Source: UBA1732 sp045114455
GTDB lineage: Bacteria; Verrucomicrobiota; Lentisphaeria; Victivallales; UBA1829
Assembly (NCBI GenBank): GCA_045114455.1
Contig: JBGUKN010000095.1
Span: forward strand, 1-55,106
Length of the DNA stretch: 55,106 nt
Direction of reading: 5' to 3'
The notes below the pieces were generated by a model, which was not told where the DNA came from, did not search any database, and was given only the letters and a program-made list of their open reading frames with translations. The number at the start of each line of letters is the position of its first letter. The first letter of the stretch is position 1. Shown here one piece after another: positions 33,851 through 42,244 of the stretch. A program made the translations under genes and the position numbers.

Positions 33851-35254
33851 TCATGCCTGGCGTTCGACGAATTCGCGGTGGAGCGCCTTCTGGGCGCACT
33901 CGAACTGCTCGCGTTCGATGACGAACTGGATGTTCACCTGGCGGATGGTCTGGTCGATGGCGAGCACGTTGACTCCGGCGGCGGAAAGCGCGTTCGCCGC
34001 ACGGGCGAGGAATCCGGGGATCTTCATGTTGGAGCCGATGACGGAGACGATGGCGACCTTGGTCACGTGGATTTCGGCGTTCGGGAAGTCGCGGTGGATG
34101 CTTTCGAGGCAGTTGTTCAGGCGCTTGCTCTTCTCCGGCACGAAATGCGCGATCGTGTTCGCGTTCGTGGTCTTGGCGATGTAGTCGATGTCTCGGTCGG
34201 CGAGATGCTTCGTGAGACGGTAGTCGTAGCCGGGCTCGCCGACCATTTCCGGGTCGAAGACCTCGACGCCGAGCATGTCGGCGCGTCCGCAGATCATTTC
34301 GACGCGCGGATTCGGGGAGACGTAGCCGCGGCTGATAAGGGTGCCGGGGTGCTTCGGGTCGAACGCATTTTTCACGCGGATCGGGATGCCCTTGAGCTCC
34401 ATTTCCTTGGCGGCTTTCGAGTGGATGGCCTCCATGCCCATGTCGGAAAGCTGGTCGGCGATGTCGAAATTGGTGTTGCCGATGACCTGCACTTTGTCGA
34501 TGCCGATGAGCTTGGGGTCGCCGGTGGACAGGTGGAATTCCTTGTGGATGATGCCCTCGCAGGCTCCTGTGAGCACGGCGATCTTGCTGAACGTGATCTC
34601 GCTGTAGCCGCGGTCAAACCGGAGCATGATGCCGGGGTCGAACTTCACATAGCCGGTCACGACCGGGAGTTCGGTGGCGAAATCAACGTCCTTGAACCCG
34701 GCGAGGATCGCTTCGTCGAGCGTGCGGGATTCGGTGGAACGCCAGCCGGAGAGGTCGATGAACCGGGCATTGACGCCGTTCGCCTTCAGGATCTGGACGG
34801 AGTTCCAGGCGCTGTGGACTTCGCCGACGGCAGCCAGGAATTCGCGGGTCATGGGCAAATAGTCGCCGGGCCGCATGAACCCGTAGGAACGCATGTCCTC
34901 CAGGTCCTGCAGGAATTTGCCGATGTCGTCGAGCTTGCCGTTGATGAAGGCGTCCGCCTCCTTCACGTTCAGGCCGATGAACCCGAATTCCCGGTTGTAG
35001 TCGAGCATCTTCTCGCGGACGCGGGCGAGGGCTTCGCGCCATTCGCCGCTGCCGGCGGTGAAGTGGCCGTAGACGCCGGGCGCACCGGTCTTCTTGTCCT
35101 CCAGCAGGAGATTGGTGATGCCGGAATAGGCGGAAACGACGAAGATGCGGTTGTACATGTCGGCGGGGGCGTGGTCGGCGATGATGACGTTCTGCATGAT
35201 CTCGCCGAAGCGGGACATGCTGGTCCCGCCGATTTTCTCAACAGTGTGGCTCAT
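33851..35254 (-). CDS. Aspartate kinase, ectoine-type (Ask_Ect-like) subfamily
   Basis: Aspartokinase phosphorylates aspartate at the head of the Lys/Thr/Met pathway. The 467-residue protein opens with HTVEKIGGTSMSRF in place of the usual KFGGTS, then RIFVVSAYSGITNLLLE and DRGYSEITFSKIAVLTGA, IIHKEFHLSTGDPKLIG and NFDIADQLSDMGMEAIH. From memory these match the Ask_Ect group that accompanies ectoine genes. Two ACT domains fill the C-terminal part. I chose the ATG at 35254 (GAGGAGC upstream) over TTG at 35260. It follows hom by 2 bp, pointing to homoserine supply. No ectABC is present here. Confidence 0.9.
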   Translation of the reverse strand: MSHTVEKIGGTSMSRFGEIMQNVIIADHAPADMYNRIFVVSAYSGITNLLLEDKKTGAPGVYGHFTAGSGEWREALARVREKMLDYNREFGFIGLNVKEADAFINGKLDDIGKFLQDLEDMRSYGFMRPGDYLPMTREFLAAVGEVHSAWNSVQILKANGVNARFIDLSGWRSTESRTLDEAILAGFKDVDFATELPVVTGYVKFDPGIMLRFDRGYSEITFSKIAVLTGACEGIIHKEFHLSTGDPKLIGIDKVQVIGNTNFDIADQLSDMGMEAIHSKAAKEMELKGIPIRVKNAFDPKHPGTLISRGYVSPNPRVEMICGRADMLGVEVFDPEMVGEPGYDYRLTKHLADRDIDYIAKTTNANTIAHFVPEKSKRLNNCLESIHRDFPNAEIHVTKVAIVSVIGSNMKIPGFLARAANALSAAGVNVLAIDQTIRQVNIQFVIEREQFECAQKALHREFVERQA

Positions 35255-35256
35255 GT

Positions 35257-36555
35257 TCAAAGCTCCTCAATGCGAAGCAGGCATATTTTTCCGTGGACGG
35301 CATCGAAGGACTCCATGTCGGCGATGGCCTGACGGATGGCGGATTCCTTCGCTTCGTGCGTGATGATGACAATGGAGGCCTCGCCCGCGGTATTCTTCGA
35401 AACCGGATTCTGCATCAGGCGGGATACGCTGACGCCCTGTTCGGACAGGATCCCGGCAAGTTTCGCGAGCACGCCGGGACGGTCCGTGACCGTGAGGCGC
35501 AGATAGTAGCGCGAGGTGATCTCCTCCATGGGAACGATCCCGGCGCATTCGACCGTCTTGCGGTAGGCTGGGATGCGGACGGGCGTGCCGCCAGCGAGAT
35601 TCAGGGCGGCGTCGGCGATGTCGGACACGACCGCGCTGGCGGTGGCCGCACGGCCCGCGCCGCGTCCGTAGAAAAGCGTGTCGCCGACGAAATCGCCGTT
35701 GACCATGACGCCGTTGAAGACGTCGGAGATGCCCGCGAGCGGAGCATGTTTCGGGATGAGCGTAGGATGGACGCGCACCTCGATGCGACTGTCGGCGCAC
35801 TGCTTGATGATGGCCAGCAGCTTGATCTTGTAGCCGAGTTCATCGGCGCAGCGGATGTCGGACAGGGAGACGTCTCGGATGCCCTGCACGTAGATTTCAT
35901 TGGTGCTGTGCCAGCCGCCATAGGCGAGCGAGGCCAGGATCACGGCCTTGTGCGCGGTGTCGAATCCGTCGATGTCGAGCGACGGGTTCGCCTCGGCGTA
36001 ACCGAGCCGCTGGGCGTCCTTCAGGACCTCCTCGAATCCGAGGTTCTCGCGTTCCATGCGGGTGAAGATGTAGTTGCAGGTGCCGTTCAGGATGCCGAAG
36101 ATGCGGTTGATGCGGTTGCCCACGAATCCTTCGCGGAGGCTCTTGATGATCGGGATGCCGCCCGCCACGCTGGCCTCGTAGAAGACCGTGCCGCCGCCCG
36201 CTTCCGCCGCGTCGAAGATTTCGCGTCCGTAGTCCGCCAGCAGCGCCTTGTTCGCCGTGACGACCGTCTTGCCCTGTTCCAGCGCGCTCAGGATGAACTT
36301 GCGGGAAACCGTCGTGCCGCCGATCAGCTCGACCACGACGTCGCTTTTCGCGATCACGGACGGGGTGTCGCTCGTCAGCATGCCGGGCGGAACCGCCACG
36401 CCGCGGTCCGTAGTCGTATCCAAATCGCCGATCCCGGTCAATTCCACATCCACGCCGGTCCGTTCGCAGATCAGACCGCGGTTTCTCAGAAGACAATCCG
36501 CCACTCCGGCGCCGACCGTGCCGAATCCGAGGATTCCCACACTCACATGTTTCAT
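35257..36555 (-). CDS. hom: Homoserine dehydrogenase
   Basis: Reduces aspartate semialdehyde to homoserine with NAD(P)H. The 432-residue product has the full three-domain layout: Rossmann GILGFGTVGAG at residues 8-18, VVTANKALLADYG near 97, the catalytic region GILNGTCNYIFTRM and YAEANPSLDIDGFDTAHKA, and a C-terminal ACT domain (LRLTVTDRPGVLAKLAGIL) for feedback control. It is the first gene of the five-gene minus-strand operon and overlaps nothing upstream. Confidence 0.97.
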   Translation of the reverse strand: MKHVSVGILGFGTVGAGVADCLLRNRGLICERTGVDVELTGIGDLDTTTDRGVAVPPGMLTSDTPSVIAKSDVVVELIGGTTVSRKFILSALEQGKTVVTANKALLADYGREIFDAAEAGGGTVFYEASVAGGIPIIKSLREGFVGNRINRIFGILNGTCNYIFTRMERENLGFEEVLKDAQRLGYAEANPSLDIDGFDTAHKAVILASLAYGGWHSTNEIYVQGIRDVSLSDIRCADELGYKIKLLAIIKQCADSRIEVRVHPTLIPKHAPLAGISDVFNGVMVNGDFVGDTLFYGRGAGRAATASAVVSDIADAALNLAGGTPVRIPAYRKTVECAGIVPMEEITSRYYLRLTVTDRPGVLAKLAGILSEQGVSVSRLMQNPVSKNTAGEASIVIITHEAKESAIRQAIADMESFDAVHGKICLLRIEEL

Positions 36556-36595
36556 AATTCATTACTCCGATTTCAGGGAAGGAAGATATCCATAT

Positions 36596-36623
36596 AATAT
36601 ACATCCCGCCGGGAAAAATGAAA
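36596..36623 (-). promoter_or_regulatory. promoter of hom operon
   Basis: Minus strand: -35 TTTCAT, 16-bp spacer, -10 TATATT, about 40 bases before the hom ATG. Confidence 0.5.
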
Positions 36624-36754
36624 GCCCATCTTCATAAAAAAACGGGAAAACGCGATCCCGGCATCCCTCCGCAGAAAAAAATGCGCATCCCGGATATGCG
36701 GCCATATTGGAAACCGCCTCGAATATTTCTTTGTATATATTACAGTGTTTTTGT

Positions 36755-36783
36755 TTGCATTTGGATAGTTTCGAGGCTATATT
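36755..36783 (+). promoter_or_regulatory. promoter of the polysaccharide operon
   Basis: -35 TTGCAT, 17-bp spacer, -10 TATATT, about 85 bases upstream of the first glycosyltransferase. Confidence 0.65.
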
Positions 36784-36868
36784 AATGCCATTCGGATTCT
36801 TCATGTCTTTTTCCGCATGATTATCCGGCTCAAGACAGAACCCCTTTTTTCCCCGAGGGAAACCGGAT

Positions 36869-37792
36869 ATGACTACGACAAACGCGACCATCTCTAAGCA
36901 GCCGGGCTGCTCCGGCGGCCGGGATTCCGTCGTATCCGGAAACAGCACCGGGGATGAAGTCTTTTCCGTGATCGTCCTGCTCTACAACAACGACGAGTTC
37001 ATTGAGGACAACCTGGATTCCATCATGAATCAGGATTACCCCTCCATTGAGATCATCGTCGTCGACGACGGCTCGAAGAAATTCGACAAGTCCGGGATCG
37101 AAAGCTACATCCGCGAGAACAAAAGGGACAATATCCGGAACTTCATCGTCTATCAGAACGAGTGCAACTTCGGCACGGTCAAAAGCGCAAACGGGGCGAT
37201 CGGAAAAGCTTCGGGCCGGTATATCAAGCTCCTCGCCGGGGACGACGCGCTTTTCGACTTCGAATCTCTCTCCCGCGCGGCAGCGGCATTGCGGGTCTGC
37301 CCCTGCGGGATCATAACCGGCAACGTCATGAAATGCGACAGGGAGCTGAATCCGACCGGGCCGTACCGCAAGAGCCTGGTCCCGGCATTGAACCTGCTTT
37401 CGCCCATCGACGTTTTCCGAAGGCTCTGCATCCACAACGATATCGTCGCCGGCGGCGTCTTCTTCGACGCCGCATTCTTCAAGAAGTACGGCATGTTCGA
37501 CGAATCCTACCGTCTGCTGGAAGACTGGCCGACATGGATGAACGCGACGCAGAAAGGATGCAGAATCTTCTATTCGTCGTTCTTTGCGATCAGATACCGT
37601 ATGCACAACGGGATCGGGACCAGCACGAATCCGGTTTATCTGGCCGACAGGAAACATCTCTTCCTGCACGTCATCGTCCCCGCCAGGAAACAGATCGGCC
37701 CGATCTGCTTCCTTCTGGCCACCATCAGTTTCCTGATCATCAATTCCCTCCTCGTCAGAAAAATATACGGGTTCCTTTTCCGGAAGAATTGA
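36869..37792 (+). CDS. Family 2 glycosyltransferase
   Basis: A 307-residue GT-A enzyme. After about 30 variable residues comes FSVIVLLYNNDEFIEDNLDS, the nucleotide-binding VVDDGS near residue 68, and AGDDALF as the DxD-type motif near 125. EDWPTW near 217 may carry the catalytic base. The last 30 residues include a hydrophobic segment (ICFLLATISFLIINSLLV), probably a membrane anchor. It would move a sugar from a nucleotide donor to a growing glycan at the cytoplasmic membrane face. Donor and acceptor are unknown. GAGGG lies nine bases before the ATG. It heads a six-gene operon. Confidence 0.88.
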   Translation: MTTTNATISKQPGCSGGRDSVVSGNSTGDEVFSVIVLLYNNDEFIEDNLDSIMNQDYPSIEIIVVDDGSKKFDKSGIESYIRENKRDNIRNFIVYQNECNFGTVKSANGAIGKASGRYIKLLAGDDALFDFESLSRAAAALRVCPCGIITGNVMKCDRELNPTGPYRKSLVPALNLLSPIDVFRRLCIHNDIVAGGVFFDAAFFKKYGMFDESYRLLEDWPTWMNATQKGCRIFYSSFFAIRYRMHNGIGTSTNPVYLADRKHLFLHVIVPARKQIGPICFLLATISFLIINSLLVRKIYGFLFRKN

Positions 37793-37803
37793 CGGCATAG
37801 ACT

Positions 37804-38757
37804 ATGGACAACCTGCTGACAGTCGTCATCCTGTCGTACAAAAACGGCGGACTGCTGTATGAAACGATCGATTCCGTCCTGGAACAGACTTATCCGGGCA
37901 TCGAAATCGTGATTTGCGACGACGCTTCCCCAGAATTCGAGCAGGAAAAACTGGAAGAATACATCTCGGCCCGCAACAGGGGAAATATTTCCGGCGTCAA
38001 TTTCATCATCGGCCGGACCAACGCCGGGACCGTGAAGAACCTGAACCGGGGAATTGCGGCGGCGCGGGGCGGCTTTCTGAAAGTCATAGCAGGAGACGAC
38101 CTTTTCGCATCCCCCGATGTCTGCGCCGTCCAGATCGAATACCTGAAGGAGCATCCCGATGCAAATCTCGTCGTCGGAAACATCGTGGAATGCGACGACA
38201 GGATGAATCCGCTGTCCATGTCCGGTTTTCTGCTGAAAGATGACCGGAATCCGCTTTTTCACGACAGGAATGCCCTGCTGAAATACCTGGCCCGGAAAGG
38301 ACAGAAGGCGCTGGCAACGCAGGCGATTTGTTTCAGAAAGGCATTTTTCGACCAGAACGGCCTGTACGACGAGACGTTCCGGCTGATCGAAGACCTGCCC
38401 ATGGCGATCAGGATCGCGGAAAAGGAAAAGACGATCGGATACCTTGATCTCCCCTGCGTGAAACACCGCGGGCGCGGAGGCGTTTCGACCTCGAACGAGG
38501 CATTTGACGTGCATAGGCTTCAATACTACGAAGACCTGGAAAAGTTCTACACGGTCTCCCTGATGCCGGTCCGGCACATCGTCGGAAGCACGTTTGTCCG
38601 CATGCGGCACGGCGTCTGCAAGTTCAGGATCGAATACTGCAAGCTGAATCCGCCGACATCGTGGAACAAACTGAAGACGGTCATCCGGTATCTGCCGCAC
38701 CTGACGTATTACGCGCTGACGAAGGCGGACCGGGTGCTGTTCTACCTCAGGGGATAA
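37804..38757 (+). CDS. Family 2 glycosyltransferase
   Basis: A 317-residue GT-A enzyme related in layout to the preceding gene. It opens LTVVILSYKNGGLLYETIDS, then VICDDASPEFEQ, NAGTVKNLNRGI and the DxD-like AGDDLF near residue 98, with RLIEDLPMAIRIA near 195. The shared NxGTVK motif (NFGTVKSANGAI in the neighbour) suggests the two arose by duplication. There is no strong C-terminal membrane segment. It begins 11 bp after its neighbour. Confidence 0.9.
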   Translation: MDNLLTVVILSYKNGGLLYETIDSVLEQTYPGIEIVICDDASPEFEQEKLEEYISARNRGNISGVNFIIGRTNAGTVKNLNRGIAAARGGFLKVIAGDDLFASPDVCAVQIEYLKEHPDANLVVGNIVECDDRMNPLSMSGFLLKDDRNPLFHDRNALLKYLARKGQKALATQAICFRKAFFDQNGLYDETFRLIEDLPMAIRIAEKEKTIGYLDLPCVKHRGRGGVSTSNEAFDVHRLQYYEDLEKFYTVSLMPVRHIVGSTFVRMRHGVCKFRIEYCKLNPPTSWNKLKTVIRYLPHLTYYALTKADRVLFYLRG

Positions 38758-38772
38758 CGGACGGAATCTGCA

Positions 38773-40098
38773 ATGAAAAAGACTCTGCTTATCATTTTCA
38801 CGTTCAAATATCCGTTCGAGCCGCCCACGGAACAATTCCTGGACGACGAACTGCGCTTTCTGGCGGAGAAGGACGCGGATATCCTGCTTGTCCCATCCGC
38901 CAGAGAGAAAAAGAATGTGCTGTACGCATTCCCCGGAACCAGGGATAACATTTCCGTCTGCGAAATCAGGCGGAGCTGTCTGCCGTGCGAGACGTTCTCC
39001 GGGCTTCTTTCCGCGGCGGGACATATCGGGTATCTGAGGGATGACATCAGAAGGATCCGCAGGGAATCGAACCTGCAGAACAAAACGCATGCCGTGAAGG
39101 AAACGCTGAAGGAATACGTTCAGGCAGGCGCTTTGTGCCGCGATTTCGTCCGGCAGATCCCGGACAGAATTTTCCGCAGCCGTGAACGGATCGTCCTGTA
39201 CTCCTACTGGCTCAATCCGGCGGCCGCGGCGGAAGCCCTCTTCAAAAAATACCTGAAGAAAAAATATCATGTTCCGGTATCGGCTTTCGCCCGAGCGCAC
39301 GGGGACGGCGACCTCTACCGGAAAGACACGGGGCATTGCCGCCCCTGCCGGAAGCTTCTGAACGAAGAGCTCGACATGGTCTTCCCAATCAGCCGGAACG
39401 GACGGGAATCGCTGATGCTGGACGGCATCACGAAGGCGGAAACGCGCCGTCTCGGAGTCAAAAAGACGTCTCCGTTCCTCCCCGCCGGCAATTCCGTCCC
39501 GCTGGTCGTCAGCTGCTCGGTCGTGAACGGCAACAAGCGCGTGGAAAAGATCGCGGACATCCTGTCCCGTTTCCGGCAGGAAGTCAGGTGGGTCCACTTC
39601 GGCGGCGGCCCGCAGGAACAGAGCCTGCGCGCCCATTGCGAAACGGTCCTGCCCGGAAACGTCCGGTGGGAACTGCGCGGCTGGACCGACCATGATGCGA
39701 TCCTGGACTTCTACCGGAAGGAAACGCCCGATCTGTTCCTCAACGTCTCCGAAATGGAAGGGATCCCGGTATCCATCATGGAGGCGATGTCGTGCTCCAT
39801 CCCGTGCGCGGCGACGGACGTCGGCGCATCCGGCGAGATCGTGGCCGACGGACGAAACGGGTTCCTGCTTCCCGTCGAGTTCGACGTCGAAGAAACGGCG
39901 CGCAGGATCGGCGGGTATCTGTTCGGAGACGAAGAAACCAGAGCGCGCATGAGAAAGAACGCCTATGCGACGTTCGAACGGGAATACGACGCCGCGGCCA
40001 ACTACGCCGCGTTCGCAGGAAGGATCATATCCGGCGGGGCGGACGTTCCGCAGAAGCAGGCTCAGGAAGAACCATTTTCCCAGATCACTCAAAACTAA
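38773..40098 (+). CDS. Family 1/4-type glycosyltransferase (GT-B)
   Basis: A 441-residue GT-B enzyme. The N-terminal half opens LLIIFTFKYPFEPPTEQFLD; the C-terminal donor-binding half has VVSCSVVNGNKRVEKIADIL, WVHFGGGPQEQSL and the EX7E motif in SEMEGIPVSIMEAMSC. HCRPCRKLLNEEL is an unusual Cys pair in the middle. It likely adds a sugar to the same glycan as the two GT2 enzymes. Donor is unknown. The tail after about residue 420 is polar and poorly conserved. Confidence 0.88.
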   Translation: MKKTLLIIFTFKYPFEPPTEQFLDDELRFLAEKDADILLVPSAREKKNVLYAFPGTRDNISVCEIRRSCLPCETFSGLLSAAGHIGYLRDDIRRIRRESNLQNKTHAVKETLKEYVQAGALCRDFVRQIPDRIFRSRERIVLYSYWLNPAAAAEALFKKYLKKKYHVPVSAFARAHGDGDLYRKDTGHCRPCRKLLNEELDMVFPISRNGRESLMLDGITKAETRRLGVKKTSPFLPAGNSVPLVVSCSVVNGNKRVEKIADILSRFRQEVRWVHFGGGPQEQSLRAHCETVLPGNVRWELRGWTDHDAILDFYRKETPDLFLNVSEMEGIPVSIMEAMSCSIPCAATDVGASGEIVADGRNGFLLPVEFDVEETARRIGGYLFGDEETRARMRKNAYATFEREYDAAANYAAFAGRIISGGADVPQKQAQEEPFSQITQN

Positions 40099-40143
40099 AC
40101 GAAACAAATATTTCAATCGCGGCCGCACAGGAGGCAGACCATC

Positions 40144-40566
40144 GTGAATTACTATACGATCGACATCAAGACCATCCGGACGGAAAAGGAAGGGATGCTC
40201 TCGTTTTTCGAGGGGACTCGTGACCTCCCGTTCGAGATCAAGCGCATCTACTACATCCACCACGTCCCGGCGGAGGCCAGGCGCGGGGCGCACGCCCACA
40301 AAACGCTCCGGCAGATGATTTTCTGCCCGTACGGGAGCGTTACGATCTTCCTGAACGACGGCGAGACGGAGGAGCGGATCCTGCTGGACAATCCGGGCAT
40401 CGGGATCGTGCTGATGCCCGGCCTCTGGAGGGATATGCAGTGGAACATCGACAACTCCGTATTGTGCGTCGCGGCCTCGGACTATTACGATGCGAATGAC
40501 TATATCCGGGACTACGACGAGTATCTGGCCTACCTGAAAACGCTGAAGAAGGAGACTGAAAGATGA
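40144..40566 (+). CDS. dTDP-4-oxo-6-deoxyhexose 3,4-ketoisomerase (FdtA/QdtA/WxcM family)
   Basis: A 140-residue cupin-fold isomerase that moves the keto group of dTDP-4-keto-6-deoxyglucose from C4 to C3. The histidine motif RRGAHAHKTLRQ near residues 45-56 matches FdtA/QdtA, and the C-terminal ASDYYDANDYIRDYDEY is typical. FdtA gives the galacto and QdtA the gluco product; this cannot be told by eye. The start is GTG at 40144 with AGGAGG upstream. It overlaps the aminotransferase as ATGA. Confidence 0.9.
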   Translation: MNYYTIDIKTIRTEKEGMLSFFEGTRDLPFEIKRIYYIHHVPAEARRGAHAHKTLRQMIFCPYGSVTIFLNDGETEERILLDNPGIGIVLMPGLWRDMQWNIDNSVLCVAASDYYDANDYIRDYDEYLAYLKTLKKETER

Positions 40567-41663
40567 AGATTCCGTTCGTTTCCTTTCTCCCGATGGAGAA
40601 CGAGCTGAAAGACGATCTCAGGGGCGCATTCGAGCGCGTGTTCGCTCGTTCCTGGTACATCGAAGGCGAGGAGGACAGGGCTTTCGAAGAAGCGTTCGCA
40701 GCATACTGCGGGACGAAGTTCTGCATCGGCGCGGGCAACGGCCTCGACGCACTCATGCTGGCTCTGAAAGCACTGGGCGTCGGCGCGGGAGACGAGGTCA
40801 TCGTCCCGTCAAACACGTTCATCGCCACCGCGCTTGCCGTGACGTACGTCGGCGCGAAACCGGTCCTTGTCGAGCCGGACATCCGCACGTTCGACATCGA
40901 TCCCGCCCGGATCGAGGCGGCCGTCACGGAAAGGACGAAGGCGGTCATGCCCGTCCATCTCTACGGACAGCCCTGCGACATGGACCCGGTCATGAAGATC
41001 GCGGAAAAGCATCGTCTGTTCGTCGTGGAGGACTGCGCGCAGGCGCACGGCGCGCTGTACAAGGGCCGTAAAGTCGGCACGTTCGGCATCGCCGCCGGAT
41101 TCAGTTTCTACCCCGGAAAGAATCTCGGCGCGCTCGGCGATGCCGGGGCATGCGTGACAAACGACAAGGCGCTTGCGGACAAAGTCCGCGCCCTCGGAAA
41201 CTACGGCTCCGACCGCAAATACCACCACATCTACCAGGGGCACAACAGCCGTCTGGACGAGCTTCAGGCCGCCTTCCTCGCCGCGAAGCTGCCGCATCTG
41301 GAGAAGATGAACGCGGAACGCAGAAGGATCGCCGCCATGTACACGGAGGGAATCCGCAATCCCGAGGTCGTCACCCCGTACGTCATGGAAGGCTGCACCC
41401 CCGTCTGGCACATCTACGGCATCCGCTGCGCGAAACGCGACGCGCTGGAAAAACACCTGAACGACAGGGGCATCGGCACCAACAAACACTATCCGATCCC
41501 GATCCATCTCCAGGAATGCTACAAAGACCTGGGCATCCCGCGGGGCGCGCTCCCCGTCGCGGAGGAGATCAGCGCAACGGAACTGAGCATCCCCATGTAC
41601 TACGGGATGAAGGACGAAGAGGTCCGTTACGTGATCGATGCGATCAACGGATTCCGGGGCTGA
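40563..41663 (+). CDS. DegT/DnrJ/EryC1 sugar aminotransferase (FdtB/QdtB type)
   Basis: A 366-residue PLP-dependent enzyme. The Schiff-base Lys is in FSFYPGKNLGALGDAG near residue 187; VVEDCAQAHGA and GYNSR-like GHNSRLDELQAAFL are also typical. With the overlapping ketoisomerase it should convert the 3-keto sugar to a dTDP-3-amino-3,6-dideoxyhexose (Fuc3N or Qui3N), using glutamate. The GNAT gene starts 3 bp after its stop. RmlA and RmlB, which make the precursor, are not in the window. Confidence 0.92.
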   Translation: MKIPFVSFLPMENELKDDLRGAFERVFARSWYIEGEEDRAFEEAFAAYCGTKFCIGAGNGLDALMLALKALGVGAGDEVIVPSNTFIATALAVTYVGAKPVLVEPDIRTFDIDPARIEAAVTERTKAVMPVHLYGQPCDMDPVMKIAEKHRLFVVEDCAQAHGALYKGRKVGTFGIAAGFSFYPGKNLGALGDAGACVTNDKALADKVRALGNYGSDRKYHHIYQGHNSRLDELQAAFLAAKLPHLEKMNAERRRIAAMYTEGIRNPEVVTPYVMEGCTPVWHIYGIRCAKRDALEKHLNDRGIGTNKHYPIPIHLQECYKDLGIPRGALPVAEEISATELSIPMYYGMKDEEVRYVIDAINGFRG

Positions 41664-41666
41664 ACG

Positions 41667-42164
41667 ATGATCCGTCTGCGCAAACTTGAGCCGAAAGACG
41701 CGCCCCTGATGCTCGAATGGATGCACGATCCTTCCGTCGTGGAGCATCTGCACGCGAACTTCCTGTCGAAAACGATGGAAGACTGCGAACGCTTTATCGC
41801 GAACAGCCGGACGGATGAAAGCAGCCTTCATCTGGCCATCGCGGACGAATCGGACGTCTATCAGGGAACGGTCAGCCTCAAGGACATTCACGACGGGACG
41901 GCCGAATTCGCCATCACGATCCGCCCAGCGGCGATGGGAAAGGGGATTTCCCGCGCGGCAATGGCGGAGATCATACGGATCGGATTCGAGGAGAAAAACC
42001 TGAATTCCGTCTTCTGGTGCGTCTCCCCGGAAAACAAACGGGCGGTCCGTTTTTACGACAAGAACGGTTATCGCCGCGTGCCGCACGAACGCCTGTCGAT
42101 CCGCGGATACGGCGACGACATGATCCGTTCCATGCTCTGGTATCTCGTCACGAAAGGCGCGTGA
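41667..42164 (+). CDS. GNAT-family N-acetyltransferase
   Basis: A 165-residue GNAT. The acetyl-CoA loop region reads RPAAMGKGISRAAM near residues 90-104, with ENKRAVRFYDKNGYRRV near the C-terminus. Its position directly after the amino-sugar aminotransferase suggests it acetylates the 3-amino group of the dTDP sugar. Known Fuc3N/Qui3N acylases (FdtC, QdtC) have the hexapeptide fold instead, so this would be a replacement by another fold, as with WecD for Fuc4N. It is the last gene of the operon. Confidence 0.85.
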   Translation: MIRLRKLEPKDAPLMLEWMHDPSVVEHLHANFLSKTMEDCERFIANSRTDESSLHLAIADESDVYQGTVSLKDIHDGTAEFAITIRPAAMGKGISRAAMAEIIRIGFEEKNLNSVFWCVSPENKRAVRFYDKNGYRRVPHERLSIRGYGDDMIRSMLWYLVTKGA

Positions 42165-42244
42165 CGGCAGCCTCCCTGCACCGCCTCCGGCGAAAAAACC
42201 GAGGCGCGGGTCCCGTCAGCCGCACGAACGGGAATCCAGGTTTG

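Larger units (their letters stand above)
36556..36868. other. 313-bp divergent intergenic region (hom / polysaccharide operon)
   Basis: It holds the hom promoter at 36596-36623 and the plus-strand promoter at 36755-36783. The stretch 36700-36780 is AT-rich. I see no gene or clear operator palindrome in the rest. Confidence 0.6.

Noticed and set aside
42185..42240. Bidirectional terminator between the GNAT and Sel1 genes
   Set aside because: GC-rich inverted repeats are present but neither direction has a following T-run; the A/T run lies in the loop.
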